Below are positions 1 through 10,045 of a DNA stretch of 64,000 nucleotides, one piece after another. A model generated the notes under the pieces. It saw only the letters and a list, made by a program, of their open reading frames with translations, had not been told where the DNA came from and ran no database searches. This stretch comes from JAXMAF01 sp046350555. Its GTDB lineage: Bacteria > Planctomycetota > Phycisphaerae > Phycisphaerales > SM1A02. Made by a program: the position numbers and the translations under genes. Each line of letters starts with the position of its first letter. The first letter of the stretch is position 1. The stretch spans positions 62,001 to 126,000 of the forward strand of contig JAXMAF010000012.1 in assembly GCA_046350555.1 (NCBI GenBank), given 5' to 3'.

Positions 1-527
1 CCATCGAGGAGGTCGCGTCGAGCCACGGGCGGCTCGACATCCTCGTCAACAACGCCGGCATCACGCGCGACGGCCTGATCCTGCGCATGTCCGACGAGGA
101 CTTCGACGCGGTCGTTCGCGTGAACCTGCGTTCCGCCTTCGTCGCGTGCCGTGCCGCGGCGCGCCCGATGATGCGCGGCAAGTTCGGCCGCATCATCAAC
201 ATCGGTTCCGTCTCGGGGATCATGGGCAACGCCGGTCAGGCCAACTACGCGGCCGCGAAGGCCGGGTTGATCGGCCTCACCAAGACCATCGCCCGCGAAC
301 TGGGAAGCAAGGGCATCACCGCGAACGTCGTCGCGCCGGGCTTCATCGAGACCGACATGACGGCGGGGCTTCCGCAGCAGATCAAGGACGAGGTCGTCAA
401 GCAGCTTCCGCTGCGACGCTTCGGCACCGTGGCCGAGATCGCCCACGTCGTCTCGTTCGTGGCGAGCGACCTGGCGGGCTACATGACCGGACAGGTCGTC
501 GTGATCGACGGCGGCATGGCAACGTGA
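1..527 (+). CDS. fabG: 3-oxoacyl-ACP reductase FabG, 5' partial
   Basis: Short-chain dehydrogenase that reduces 3-oxoacyl-ACP with NADPH in fatty acid elongation. The window opens inside the gene; the reading frame is in phase from base 3 and begins IEEVASSHGRLDILVNNAGI. The NNAG motif and the Ser-Tyr-Lys catalytic set are visible: the Ser in NIGSVSGIMG, then NYAAAKAGLIGLTK with YxxxK. The C-terminus GQVVVIDGGMAT is the usual FabG ending. Roughly the first 75 residues, including the TGxxxGIG cofactor loop, lie upstream of the window. acpP and fabF follow on the same strand, so this is the normal fab cluster order. The assignment is firm because of this context; other SDR enzymes share the fold. 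Confidence 0.93.
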   Translation, partial: IEEVASSHGRLDILVNNAGITRDGLILRMSDEDFDAVVRVNLRSAFVACRAAARPMMRGKFGRIINIGSVSGIMGNAGQANYAAAKAGLIGLTKTIARELGSKGITANVVAPGFIETDMTAGLPQQIKDEVVKQLPLRRFGTVAEIAHVVSFVASDLAGYMTGQVVVIDGGMAT

Positions 528-607
528 GGGTCGCCGCGCGCGGGGTGATCGGCGAACGGTCGGCGCTGCGCCTGGCCGGGCGATGGGGCCGCACGTGCAC
601 CTCGGGG

Positions 608-700
608 CGTGGTGTCCATCTGGGCCGTATCAGGGCCGCATCATGCTCCCCATCATGGGCCCCATCAGGGCCGCATCATGGTCGCGATCCGGGCCGCTTC
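608..700. repeat. Short 11-12-bp phased repeats upstream of acpP
   Basis: The 272-bp gap between fabG and acpP contains a degenerate run of 11-12-bp units ending in ATC. The clearest part is the 17-bp string atcagggccgcatcatg, found exactly at 629-645 and 664-680. A TATAGT hexamer at 740-745, downstream of the repeats, is a candidate -10 box for acpP; no convincing -35 was seen. The tract resembles phased tracts at 30761-30815 and 60811-61129. Confidence 0.6.
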
Positions 701-799
701 GCTTCGAACTCCGCCACCACGCACCACGATGCCGCGTGATATAGTCCGCCTTGCCGCACGGACTTTCCGCGCGGCCGTCCCGCCCGCAGGAGACCCGAC

Positions 800-1054
800 G
801 TGACCGAAGCCGAAATCGAATCCCGCGTCATCGAGATCGTCGCGCAGCAGCTTGGCATCGACAAGAGCGAGATCACGCGCGAATCGAGCTTCACCAACGA
901 CCTCAATGCCGACTCGCTCGACACCATCGAGCTGGTCATGGAGTTCGAGGACGAGTTCGGGACGCAGATCCCCGACGACCAGGCCGAGAAGATCCAGACC
1001 GTCGGCCAGGCGATCGACCACATCAAGAAGGCGATGGCCCAGAAGCCGGCCTGA
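800..1054 (+). CDS. acpP: Acyl carrier protein
   Basis: Acidic 84-residue carrier of growing acyl chains, shuttling intermediates between FabG, FabF and the other fatty acid enzymes in the cytoplasm. The phosphopantetheine site is Ser39 in NADSLDTIEL, the conserved DSL motif, followed by the acidic recognition helix (MEFEDEFG). The length is normal for the family. The start is GTG with an AGGAG box at 788-792 and 7-bp spacing. The gene lies between fabG and fabF, the usual position. A putative -10 box and a short-repeat tract lie upstream, so acpP may have its own promoter, as is common for this abundant protein. Confidence 0.97.
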   Translation: MTEAEIESRVIEIVAQQLGIDKSEITRESSFTNDLNADSLDTIELVMEFEDEFGTQIPDDQAEKIQTVGQAIDHIKKAMAQKPA

Positions 1055-1160
1055 TGCACGGGACGGAACGCGGGCCCGAACGCATGCCACGACGGGAGCA
1101 CGGGCACACCCGGTCCGCGTCCGACGGCCTCTTCCGGAACCTGGTCCGACTCCGCACGCC

Positions 1161-2417
1161 ATGAGCGAACAACCGAGCCGCCGCGTTGTTGTCACCGGCC
1201 TTGGCATCGTCTGCCCTGTTGGCAACGACGTGTCAACGGCATGGCGCGCGATGCGCGAGGGACGCTCCGGCATCGGCCGCATCACGAGCTTCGCCCAGAC
1301 TCCCGACTGGACCGTCACGATCGCTGGCGAGGTGCGCGACTGGGATTCCACGGTCGCGGTCGACCCGAAGGAAGCCAAGCGGATGGACCGCTTCTGCATC
1401 CTCGGGCTCGGCGCCGCCACCGAGGCCGCGCGCGACTGCGGCATCGACTTCGAATCGGGGCCGATGGAGCGGCGCGGCGTCGCGATCGGCTCGGGCATCG
1501 GCGGCATCATCACGATCGAGGAGGGCCACGCGAAGCTCCTCCAGACCGGACCGCGGAAGATCTCGCCCTTCACCGTGCCGCGCCTGATGGTCAACGCCTG
1601 CGCCGGCAACGTGTCGATCCGCTTCAACCTGAAGGGAGCGAACATCTGCACGGCGACGGCGTGCGCCACCGGCTCGCACGCCATCGGCGCCGCGTTTCAC
1701 ATGATCCAGCGCGGCGACGCAGACGTGATGCTCGCCGGCGGGAGCGAAGCGGCGGTGTCGCCGCTCTGCATCGGCTCCTTCGCCGCGATGAAGGCGCTCT
1801 CGACGCGCAACGACGAGCCCACCAAGGCGTCCCGACCGTTCGACCGGGACCGCGACGGCTTCGTCCTCTCCGAGGGCGCCGCGGTCGTCGTGCTCGAGGA
1901 GCTCGAGCAGGCCAGGAAGCGCGGCGCCCGCATCCACGCCGAGGTGCTCGGCTTCGGCTCGAGCGGCGACGCGTTCCACATCGCCGCACCGCAGGACAAC
2001 GGCGACGGCGCCCGCCGGGCGATGGAGGCTGCGCTGCGCGACGCGCGCCTGCCGAAGGAGTCGGTCGGCTACATCAACGCCCACGGCACCTCCACGCCGC
2101 TGGGCGACGCCGCGGAGGTGCGCGCCGTCGAGGCGATGTTCGGTCCGCACGCGACCCGGCTCGCGATGAGCTCGACGAAGTCCATGACCGGCCACGCGCT
2201 CGGTGCGGCGGGAGGCATCGAGAGCGTCGCGACCGTCCTGGCGATCCGCGACGGCGTGCTGCCGCCGACGATCAACCTCGAACATCCCGACGAGGGAGCC
2301 GGCCTCGACTTCGTGGCCAATACGGCGCAGGAGCGGAAGATCCGGATCGGAATCAACAACTCCTTCGGCTTCGGTGGACACAACACGTCGTTGGTCTTCG
2401 GGAGGTGGGAAGGTTGA
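1161..2417 (+). CDS. fabF: 3-oxoacyl-ACP synthase II (KAS II)
   Basis: Condensing enzyme that extends acyl-ACP with malonyl-ACP. The 418-residue thiolase-fold protein begins MSEQPSRRVVVTGLGIV. The Cys-His-His triad is visible: Cys168 in TACATGSH, His308 in NAHGTSTP and His345 in STKSMTGHALGA. The C-terminal NNSFGFGGHN is also typical. The frame is open well upstream of the chosen ATG, but only this start gives the canonical KAS II N-terminus. Length and motifs argue for FabF over FabB, and the cluster with fabG and acpP supports a role in primary fatty acid synthesis. Confidence 0.95.
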   Translation: MSEQPSRRVVVTGLGIVCPVGNDVSTAWRAMREGRSGIGRITSFAQTPDWTVTIAGEVRDWDSTVAVDPKEAKRMDRFCILGLGAATEAARDCGIDFESGPMERRGVAIGSGIGGIITIEEGHAKLLQTGPRKISPFTVPRLMVNACAGNVSIRFNLKGANICTATACATGSHAIGAAFHMIQRGDADVMLAGGSEAAVSPLCIGSFAAMKALSTRNDEPTKASRPFDRDRDGFVLSEGAAVVVLEELEQARKRGARIHAEVLGFGSSGDAFHIAAPQDNGDGARRAMEAALRDARLPKESVGYINAHGTSTPLGDAAEVRAVEAMFGPHATRLAMSSTKSMTGHALGAAGGIESVATVLAIRDGVLPPTINLEHPDEGAGLDFVANTAQERKIRIGINNSFGFGGHNTSLVFGRWEG

Positions 2418-2455
2418 GCGGGGGGTGCGCTGCGTGCGCGTCGCGACGGGCGGGG

Positions 2456-2491
2456 AGTTCGGAATCGGGAATTCGGGGTCGGGGATCCACG
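2456..2491. repeat. Isolated E2-arm-like sequence after fabF
   Basis: About 40 bp after the fabF stop lies a G-rich stretch with the strings ggaatcgggaattcggggtc and gtcggggatcc. It resembles one arm of the inverted-repeat element E2 seen intact at 35823, 41219 and 41535. No partner arm is visible here, so this is probably a remnant. Confidence 0.4.
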
Positions 2492-2643
2492 TGGTTCATG
2501 CGGGCGGGCGCTCCGCGCCGCCGCGGGCGCGTGGGCCGCGCGCTTGGCGACGCGTCGGGGCGGCGTGCGCATCCACGCGAGAGCGGCGGTCGGATCGCGA
2601 AGGCGCCTCGTGCCAGCCTGTGGCGATCCCGATCAACGACCCC

Positions 2644-3063
2644 ATGACGCCATCGCCCGCGAATCATCGTTCGACCTACCGCCGCCTGGTGCTTCCCGCG
2701 GCGGCCTTGGTCGTCGCCGGCCTGATCTTCCTCGGGCAGCGGCAGGTCGCCCCGCAGCGCGCCGACCAGGTGCGCAGGTTCGTCGAGCGACTGGTCGCCG
2801 AGGCGCCGTCGAACGCGTCGATCGCCGGGACGGAGCCGATCATCGCCACGACGGTGCGTGAACGGCTCGCCGAGCTGCGGCGCGAATCGAGCGGCGCATC
2901 CCTGGCGGTCGATGTGCGGCGCGCCGACGACGGCGCCGACAACGCGACGCATGCGGCGACGGTGTCGATCGATGCCTCGCGGGCGATCATCCTGCGTCTC
3001 CGGAACGAAGGCGGCACGATCGTGATCGTCGGTGTCGAGGTTCCACTGGCGAAGGACCCGTGA
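2644..3063 (+). CDS. Small membrane-anchored hypothetical protein
   Basis: A 139-residue protein of unknown function. After a short basic N-terminus it has one hydrophobic segment (roughly residues 15-33, LVLPAAALVVAGLIFLG), followed by a soluble region with alternating charged and aliphatic stretches (VSIDASRAIILRL, GGTIVIVGVEVPL). A single-pass protein with a periplasmic domain is the likely topology. Its TGA overlaps the GTG start of the next gene, which suggests translational coupling with the aminotransferase. No family was recognised. ATG 2644 was chosen because the anchor begins soon after it. Confidence 0.6.
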   Translation: MTPSPANHRSTYRRLVLPAAALVVAGLIFLGQRQVAPQRADQVRRFVERLVAEAPSNASIAGTEPIIATTVRERLAELRRESSGASLAVDVRRADDGADNATHAATVSIDASRAIILRLRNEGGTIVIVGVEVPLAKDP

Positions 3064-3971
3064 CTCAACAGCCCATGCTCGTCTTCCTCGACGGTCGCTT
3101 CGTCCCGCGCGACGACGCCCGCGTCTCCGCCTTCGACGCGGGGCTCCAGCACGCCATCGGCCTCTTCGAGACGATGCTGGCGCGCAACGGCCGCCTCTTC
3201 CGCGGCGGTCGGCACATCGCGCGGCTCGACGGCTCCGCGCGCTCGCTCGGGCTGAGCGAGGCGCTGCGGGGCGAACCCCTGCTCGACGCCGCGGCGCTCG
3301 CCGTCGAGCGCAACGGGCTGCGCGAGGCGCGCGTTCGGCTCACCATCACCGGTGGCGACCTCAACTGGCTCCAGTCGCGCGGAAGGCGCGCCGCCGACCC
3401 GACGATCCTGATCGTCGCCCAGCCGCCGACCGAGTATCCGGCCGAGTTCTTCGAGCGCGGGGTGCTGGTCACGGTGGCCGACGACCGGCAGAACCCGCTC
3501 GATCGTTTCGCCGGGCACAAGACGCTGAGCTACTGGCCCCGCGTGCGCGCACTCCAGCTCGCCGGCGGGAAGGGTGCAAGCGAGTCCCTCTGGTTCACGG
3601 TGACGAACCATCTTGCGAGCGGCTGTGTCAGCAACGTCTTCCTGGTGCGCGACGGCGTGCTGCTGACGCCACCGGCGCGCGGCGAGGAGAGCGCCGGCGC
3701 GATCGCGTCGCCGGTCCTGCCGGGCGTCACGCGCGAGGCGATCGTCGAGCTCGCCGGCGATCGGTCGCGCCACGTCGAGCGACGGCTGCTCTCGATCGAG
3801 GACGTGCTTGCCGCCGACGAGATCTTCCTGACCAACTCGAGCTGGGGCGTGTTGCCGGTGCGCCAGGTCGAGGGGCACGAGGTCGGAGATGGGAAACCGG
3901 GGCCGGTCACACAAGCGCTGCGCGAGGCTTGGCTGGGGCTGGTGGCGGCGGAGACGCGCGAAGGGCGCTGA
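3060..3971 (+). CDS. Class IV PLP-dependent aminotransferase / lyase
   Basis: Fold-type IV PLP enzyme of about 303 residues, the family that holds branched-chain aminotransferase (IlvE), D-amino-acid aminotransferase and aminodeoxychorismate lyase (PabC). Visible features are the N-terminal FDAGLQHAIGLFETML, the PLP lysine in FAGHKTLSYW, CVSNVFLV and the phosphate-binding region SPVLPGVTREAIVEL. GTG 3060 overlaps the preceding stop; an ATG at 3075 is an alternative. The sequence alone does not separate IlvE-like from PabC-like function; length and the SN.FLV motif fit either. The kinase gene downstream is convergent. Confidence 0.82.
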   Translation: MTQQPMLVFLDGRFVPRDDARVSAFDAGLQHAIGLFETMLARNGRLFRGGRHIARLDGSARSLGLSEALRGEPLLDAAALAVERNGLREARVRLTITGGDLNWLQSRGRRAADPTILIVAQPPTEYPAEFFERGVLVTVADDRQNPLDRFAGHKTLSYWPRVRALQLAGGKGASESLWFTVTNHLASGCVSNVFLVRDGVLLTPPARGEESAGAIASPVLPGVTREAIVELAGDRSRHVERRLLSIEDVLAADEIFLTNSSWGVLPVRQVEGHEVGDGKPGPVTQALREAWLGLVAAETREGR

Positions 3972-3990
3972 TGCGCAGAATGCCGTCCCC

Positions 3991-6900
3991 TCACTTGCCC
4001 GCCGTGTGTTCCATCCCACCTGCAAGAGCGTTGCCGCGTCGATCGCCTCGGCGTCGAGCCCGCACTCCGCCTCGAGGCGGCGCACGGCGGCCTCGGCCTG
4101 CGTCACCAGGCGTCGATCGGAGCGATCTCGCAGCTCCACAAGGCTCTCGATCAGCAGAGGGGCCGCCTCTCCGCAGCGGCCTTGCGCCAGCAGGCACTCG
4201 CCCAAGTGCAGCCGGTAGATTGCCGGCAGTTGCCGCATGGACGTGTGCGAGCTGGTCCAGCGGTCGCGCACTTCGCGAAAGGCGAGCTCGGCGTCGTCGA
4301 TCGACCCGCAGCCGAGCAGCGCGGCGCCCCAATCATCGATCGCGTCGATCAAGCGATCGGGTTCGGAGTCGACGAGCCGCCGACGGGCTACGACATCCGC
4401 CGCCAGCGGCTCGGCCTCCTCGGGCCTGCCGACTTCCACGAGGAACCACGCCAACGTCGACATCGCACCAAGGGTGAGTGGGTGGTCATCGCCGTGCGCC
4501 GCCTGTCGGACCGCAAGAACTTCCCGATGGAGGGCCTCCGCTTCGTCGACCCGCCCGAGCCGTTGGAGCGTGCGCGCGAGCATCGACATCGACCAGAGCG
4601 TCGTGGCGTTCGCGCCGCCGAGCTCCGCGAGAGCGATCGCGCGCCCTTGACGAAGGACGGCCTCCGCCTCATCCAATCGCCCCACCGACTCGAGCACGCG
4701 GCCGAGCGCGACCATCGATCCGATCCGTTGCGCCGGTGTCGTTTCCTTGTCGTCGCACCGGGCCTCCACGATCGCCCTCGCCAGCGACTCCCCTTCACCC
4801 CATCGGTCGCACCGCCCGAGCATGCCGAGCACGAACGCCGCGATGTCGGGCTGCATCGCCGCAAGCGCCTCGTCGCGCGCCCGCGCGTGGCACGCGGTGG
4901 CCTCGTCGTGCCGACCCCATTCGTCCAACGTCACGCCGAGGTCGGCCCACAGGGGAGCGGTGCTGCGCCATGTGTTGCGCCGCCACTGCTGCGGCGAGAA
5001 ACCGGCAGCCTTGGCGATCGCTCGGCGCCAAGCGACCTCGGCCTCGTCCAGTCGGCCCTGATCGCGCAGCAGCCGACCGTATTGGTGCAGGACGAAGACG
5101 TGCGCCATGATGGGCACGTGATGACCGAGCGTCCACGAGTCCATGCACGCGCGGAACGCCGCCTCGGCCTCGATGGGCCGACCCGCCGAGGCGTAGACGT
5201 TGGCCGCATGGAACAGGATGTTCGAGGTCATCGGGTCGTTCTCACCATGCGCCGCGCGAGCCGCTTGGATGGCGTCGCGCAGCATGGCCAGCCCCTCCTC
5301 CCGGCGCGAGGGCTGCCGGCACACGCACTCCGCCAGCTCGGGCCAGAAAAAGACCGTGCCCGCCTTGCCGCTGCGCGCCTCCCAGATCTCCAGTCCTCGA
5401 CGAAGATTCGACTCCTCCTCCGCAACGTCGCCGCCCTTGACTCGCAGGACGCGCCCGAGCACGACGTATGTGAAGCCATGCATCAGCGTGTACGCATTGC
5501 GTCGTTCCGCCTCCGAAATGGCGGCGCGGGCGAGGCGCTCGGCGTCCTCCAGGCCGCGGCCCGTGAAGGATTGGGTCAACGCCAGGAAGGATTGCGCCAC
5601 ATAGGACGGATAGTCCAGCTCGGGATGGGCGTCGATCAGCGCCAGCATCTCGCGCGAGATCGCCGCCATCTCGTCGTCGTAGCCGAGGTACATGCGGCTG
5701 ACGGCCAGCCAGGCCATCGCATCGAGCTGGCGCTCCAGGAGCGCCGAATCGGGAACGGCCGACGCGCGACGGTACTCCTCGACGACCTCCGCGGCGAGTC
5801 GTTCGGCCTCGTGCGAGTCGTAGAGGAAGACCTTGTTCCAGGCGAGCGCCGCCTTGCTGTCGATGGTCTGGAGGTTGTCGTCGCCCAGGCGCAGGCGCCG
5901 CACGGCGTACGACCATCGCAGGCATGCATCGGCCTGCCGGTGCTTGTTCATGCCCAGATACAGCAGGCCGATGCGGTGGCGGATCGTGGCCTCGGCCTCC
6001 TGGTCCACGAGCGGCCGGTCGTCGAGGCGCCGCACCGCGTCGTCGATCAGCTCGATCCACGGCGTGTTGGCCAGGTAGTGGCGCGATTGCCGCACGTCGC
6101 CCATGAGCGGGTTGGGGTTGGTCGAGATCAACAGGGTCTCGAGAAACTCGTTGATCTCGAGCCGGCGCGCCGACTCCCTGTGGATCCGAAGCGCCATGAC
6201 GGAGACGGTCGTCAACGCGGCCAGCAGCAGCAGGAACGTGGCGGCGACGGCGCCGACCAGCGCCTTGTTGCGCCGTGAGAACATCCCAAGCTGGTACACG
6301 ATGCTCGGCGGCCGGGCGGCGATGGGCTCGCGCGCGAGCAATCGGCGGATGTCGGCGGCGAACTCCGCGGCCGACTGGTAGCGACGGGCGCGGTCCTTCT
6401 CCAAGGCCTTGAGCACGACGGTCTCGAGATCGCCGCGCAGCGTCCGGTTCACGGTCGACGGCCGCTCCGGCGCCTCTTCCCGGATGCGCCGCGCCGCCTC
6501 GAAGACGCGGACGTCGCTGAGGTCGTATGGCGGCCGATCGCACAGGAGCTCGTACAGGACCACGCCCAGCGAGTACACGTCGGTGCGGACGTCGAGATCG
6601 TGGGGATCGGCTTCGATCTGCTCCGGCGACATGTACTGCACGGTTCCGAGCAGCTGACCGACATCGGTCTGCACGGTGGTGACCGCCACGTCCATGTCCG
6701 TGGCGCGGGCCACGCCGAAGTCGATGACCTTGATCGAGCCCGAGGCGTCCACGAGGATGTTCGCCGGCTTGAGATCGCGATGGATGATGCCCTTCTGGTG
6801 GCCATGCGCCACGGCATCGCAGACCGCCGCGAAGAGGTGAAGACGACCCCGGACGTCCAGCTTCTTCTCGCGGACATGCGCCGCGATGGTGCGTGCGTCG

Positions 6901-7415
6901 GGGACGTACTCCATCACGAAGTACGGCATGGCGCCGCCGCCATCGTCGTGAATTCCCGCCTCGAAGACCTGGGCGATGCCAGGATGCCGCAGCCGGGCGA
7001 GGATCTGCGATTCGTTCTCGAAGCGGCGCAGCGTGGCCCGCGAGGCGAGCCCGCGGCGGATCACCTTGACGGCGACGGTGCGGCGCGGCTCGTCCTGCTC
7101 CGCCTCGTAGACCGCGCCCATGCCGCCGGCGGCGATCAACCGGTGGATGCGATGGCGGCCGACGCGGGCGCCGACCAGTCGTTCCGCCTCGTCGGTGAAC
7201 CGAAAGGCCGCGGAAGTGGGCGATCGAAGGAAGTCGTGGCTTGCGTCGGCGTCTGCGCTCAGCAGCGCGAGAACCTCGGCCAGGAGCGTCTCGTCGTCGG
7301 CGCATCGATCGCGCACGAACGTCGATCGATCCTCGCCGCTCAGCGAGAGCGCCGCCATGAAGATCGCCGCGGCGCGACGATCGACATCGCCTGGCCACCG
7401 CGGTTCATCGTCCAT
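3991..7415 (-). CDS. TPR Ser/Thr protein kinase, frameshifted at its 3' end
   Basis: Membrane-anchored PknB-type kinase of about 1140 residues. Near the N-terminus it has the glycine loop AAGGMGAVYEAEQ, the AVKVI lysine, HRDLKPANIL, the DFG motif in KVIDFGVARA, and GTVQYMSPEQI. A transmembrane segment (LVGAVAATFLLLLAALTTVSVM) follows near residue 390, then a long TPR array (repeated GRLDEAEA and GRPEEAE units) that should lie outside the membrane. Start 7415 has a GGAGG box five bases upstream and overlaps the sigma factor gene by 11 bp. The observed frame has no stop at the expected end and runs on antisense through the aminotransferase to 2676. One extra G in the run at 4015-4017 would give an ending GMEHTAGK with a stop at 3991. 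Confidence 0.85.
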
Positions 7416-8013
7416 CGGCGCCTCCGTCGGCGTCCTCGCCAAGGCGCCGATACAGCCACGCCCGCGCGTAGCGCCAGTGCCTCTCCACGGTGCTCTCCGA
7501 GACCTCGAGCACCACGGCGGTCTCCTGGATCGTCAGGCCGCCAAAGTACCGCAGCTCGACGACGCGCGTGGCCTCCGCGCTGGTCGCGTGGAGCCGGTTC
7601 AAGGCGTCGTCCAAGGACGCCAGGTCGATCGCTTCCTCGTGGCCGATCACGAGTTCGGTGTCGAGCGACCTGACGCGATCGCGGCCGCGCTTGATCCGGT
7701 TTCGTCCCCGAGCATGGTCCACCAGGATGCGCCGCATCGCCTGCGCCGCGATGGCGAAGAAGTGGGCGCGATCGTTGAGCCGCGCCGACCGCTGTTCCAC
7801 CAGCTTGAGATACGCCTCGTGGACCAAGGCGGTCGCGGACAGCGTGTGGCCACGCCGTTCGCCGCGAAGCAGATCCTGCGCCAGCGCCCGAAGCTCGGCG
7901 TAGACCAGCGGCAGCAGCCGATCGACGGCCGTCGCATCGCGCGACGCGACGCGCGCCAGCAGCTGTGCAACATCATCGGCCAAGTTCGCCTCCTGCCGGG
8001 GTTGTGGGATCAT
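7405..8013 (-). CDS. ECF-type RNA polymerase sigma factor
   Basis: ECF-like sigma factor of about 200 residues. Region 2 is seen in TALVHEAYLKLVEQ and the following FFAIAAQAMRRILVDHAR. Region 4 is RVVELRYFGGLTIQETAVVL followed by a helix-turn-helix (VSESTVERHWRYARAWL). This is the sigma group commonly paired with Ser/Thr kinases in Planctomycetes and Acidobacteria. Its stop lies inside the start region of the kinase gene, so the two are probably co-translated and the kinase may control the sigma factor; that is inference. ATG 8013 gives a normal-length protein; the frame is open to 8199, with ATGs at 8025 and 8064 as alternatives. Confidence 0.88.
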   Translation of the reverse strand: MIPQPRQEANLADDVAQLLARVASRDATAVDRLLPLVYAELRALAQDLLRGERRGHTLSATALVHEAYLKLVEQRSARLNDRAHFFAIAAQAMRRILVDHARGRNRIKRGRDRVRSLDTELVIGHEEAIDLASLDDALNRLHATSAEATRVVELRYFGGLTIQETAVVLEVSESTVERHWRYARAWLYRRLGEDADGGADGR

Positions 8014-8219
8014 GTGCCGGACCATCTGCCGGACGATCTGCCCGACCACCCGTCGCCGCGGCATCGGCCGCTCGCGTCGGGATTCGCCGATTATCCGGGA
8101 TTGGACGACGGAGCGGCAAGGGCATTGTCGCGTGGTGTGCGGCACGTCATCGCCGCCGCGCGCCAAGGCGCACGTGCGCTGGACGCGACAAGGGCGCAAC
8201 GCGTGCCAAGGAGGCGTTC

Positions 8220-9056
8220 ATGCATCGCATGCATCCGAAGTGGAACCGTGCCGTCCCGTGCTTCGCCGTGGCGCTCCTGATGAACACCACGGCCGGCGCG
8301 CAGAGCTGGTACGACGACTTCGAGGACGGCAACCTGCTCGACGGCTCGCCGGTGCAGTGGGTCATCGGCGGGATTGGGGTCGAGGGCGACTTCGACGCGT
8401 CAACTGGGGATCTCGTCATGACTCCTGGCGCGGTCGGCGTGACCGCCGCGGAAGTGGAGCAGGCGTTCTCCGGAACGGCGTCGGTCCGGGCGCAACTGCG
8501 ATGGAACGGTCCTCGCGGTCGCGGTGGCGTCGGGATCGCCGAGCTCGGGACGGGCGACGGATACGTGGCTCAGATCAGCCAGGACGGCCGCTTCGCCTTG
8601 GCGCGGGCCGATGACGGCTTGCTGTTCACGCTGGCCATCGTCCAAGCCGTCGTTCCTGTCGGCCAGGACGTGCTCGTCCAGCTCGACCGCGAAGGCTGCC
8701 AGCTCACCGGTCGGATCTGGCTCCCGGGAACCCCGATGCCCGACGTACCGCAGTTGGTCGTGACGGATTGCACCTACGGCTCAGGCAACGGCGGCGTGTG
8801 GTTCGCGGATGACTTCGGCTCGTTCGACCCGCCGCTTTCGGCGACGTTCCGATTCATCCAGGCGTCGGACGCCCCGATCGTCGATCCGGCGTGCCTCGCC
8901 GACCTCAGCGGCGACTCGATCGTGGACGGCGCCGATCTGGGAATCATGCTCGCGGCGTGGGCCACGGACGATCCAAGCGCCAACATCGACGGCCTCGGCG
9001 TCGTCGATGGCGCCGATCTCGGCCTCATGCTGTCGGCGTGGGGAGCGTGTCGCTAA
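8220..9056 (+). CDS. Exported protein with C-terminal dockerin-like repeats
   Basis: A 278-residue secreted protein. The signal peptide ends near AGAQS (MNTTAGAQSWYDDFEDG). The central ~180 residues look like a beta-rich jelly-roll or laminin-G-like domain (DFEDGNLLDGSPVQW, VRAQLRW), although no catalytic motif is apparent. The C-terminus carries two Ca2+-binding dockerin-like repeats, DLSGDSIVDGADLGIMLAAW and DGLGVVDGADLGLMLSAWG. ATG 8220 has a strong AAGGAGG box. The gene is divergent from the sigma factor/kinase pair. Dockerin repeats usually bind cohesins; no cohesin is encoded here, so the partner is unknown. Confidence 0.8.
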   Translation: MHRMHPKWNRAVPCFAVALLMNTTAGAQSWYDDFEDGNLLDGSPVQWVIGGIGVEGDFDASTGDLVMTPGAVGVTAAEVEQAFSGTASVRAQLRWNGPRGRGGVGIAELGTGDGYVAQISQDGRFALARADDGLLFTLAIVQAVVPVGQDVLVQLDREGCQLTGRIWLPGTPMPDVPQLVVTDCTYGSGNGGVWFADDFGSFDPPLSATFRFIQASDAPIVDPACLADLSGDSIVDGADLGIMLAAWATDDPSANIDGLGVVDGADLGLMLSAWGACR

Positions 9057-9130
9057 CGAGGCGCCGCCAGGTGCCGTTCGCGATCTTTCTACAAGGCCGC
9101 GATGTCCTCGTCATTCCAAGGAGCCCGGTC

Positions 9131-9837
9131 ATGCAACACACGGTGCTGGCAGCGGCGGCGGCTCTTTCCTGGGCGAGCGTCGGCGTCGCCGAGGTGGTGG
9201 TCGGCGAGGCGTTCGCCATTGCGGCGGGCACGTGCCCGGTGTGGTCCCCAGCGGTGGGTTGGGATCTGAACGGCGATCGCGTGGCCGACGCCTGCTACGC
9301 GGCCCCATGCTGTGACTGCTCGGCCGGCTGCTCTTCCTCGCTGACACCCGCACCGGGCGGCAACATCGGCCGGACGGAGGTCGACGCCGGGGGACTGATC
9401 GGCTCCGGACTCGACTGGGGCGACGGCCTCGTCTGGGGCTGGTCTGCCGGCGGCTGCGGTGGCGGCATCGGATGCGACACACCTGGGATTCCCGTCTTCG
9501 TCGCAGTTCGGTTCCATGGCGTCGATGGGCTGCACTATGGATGGCTGCGCGTGTACTACGAACCGGAAACCGGATTCTTGTCGTTCCTCGACTATGCCTA
9601 CGAAGCCGATCCCGACACGGCGATCCGCGCCGGCGCTGGCCTGTTGATTGCCCCCGACATCGATGGCGATGGCGTGGTCGGCGGCGCCGACCTTGGACTG
9701 CTGTTGGGCCGATGGACCGATGACGCCGCGCATGTCCCATGTGAGCCGCCCCCAGCGGGCGATCTCAACGCCGATTGCAGGGTCAACGCGCTCGACCTGG
9801 AGTTGCTCCTTTCCGCATGGGGGCCGATGGCGGCTGA
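9131..9837 (+). CDS. Exported dockerin-like protein without a stop in the observed frame
   Basis: Secreted protein of about 235 residues. It has a signal peptide (MQHTVLAAAAALSWASVGVAE), a Cys-rich patch (CYAAPCCDCSAGC) and a beta-rich middle (FVAVRFHGVDGLHYGWLRVYY). Two dockerin-like repeats follow, DIDGDGVVGGADLGLLLGRW and GDLNADCRVNALDLELLLSAW. The start has a ccaaggag box. The observed frame does not stop after the second repeat and runs into dnaE. Adding one G to the five-G run at 9819-9823 would give SAWGADGG and a stop at 9835-9837, so a lost homopolymer base is the simplest explanation. The coordinates use that repaired end. Confidence 0.72.
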
Positions 9838-10045
9838 CGCTTCGCTTCACCGGCGGCACACGACGTCCGGCGTTCAAAGCGAACCAGTACCGGGGTGTGA
9901 GCCGTGGATGGTGCCGAGTCCGTCACCAGTTCAGACGCCTTGGGCCAAGGCTGTCGCAGTGCCACCGCAACCACTGCGAAGGTCCGCCACCCGAGAGCGG
10001 TGGACGACCTGCCGATCGACGACCGGCCTTCTCATGGGCACTACC

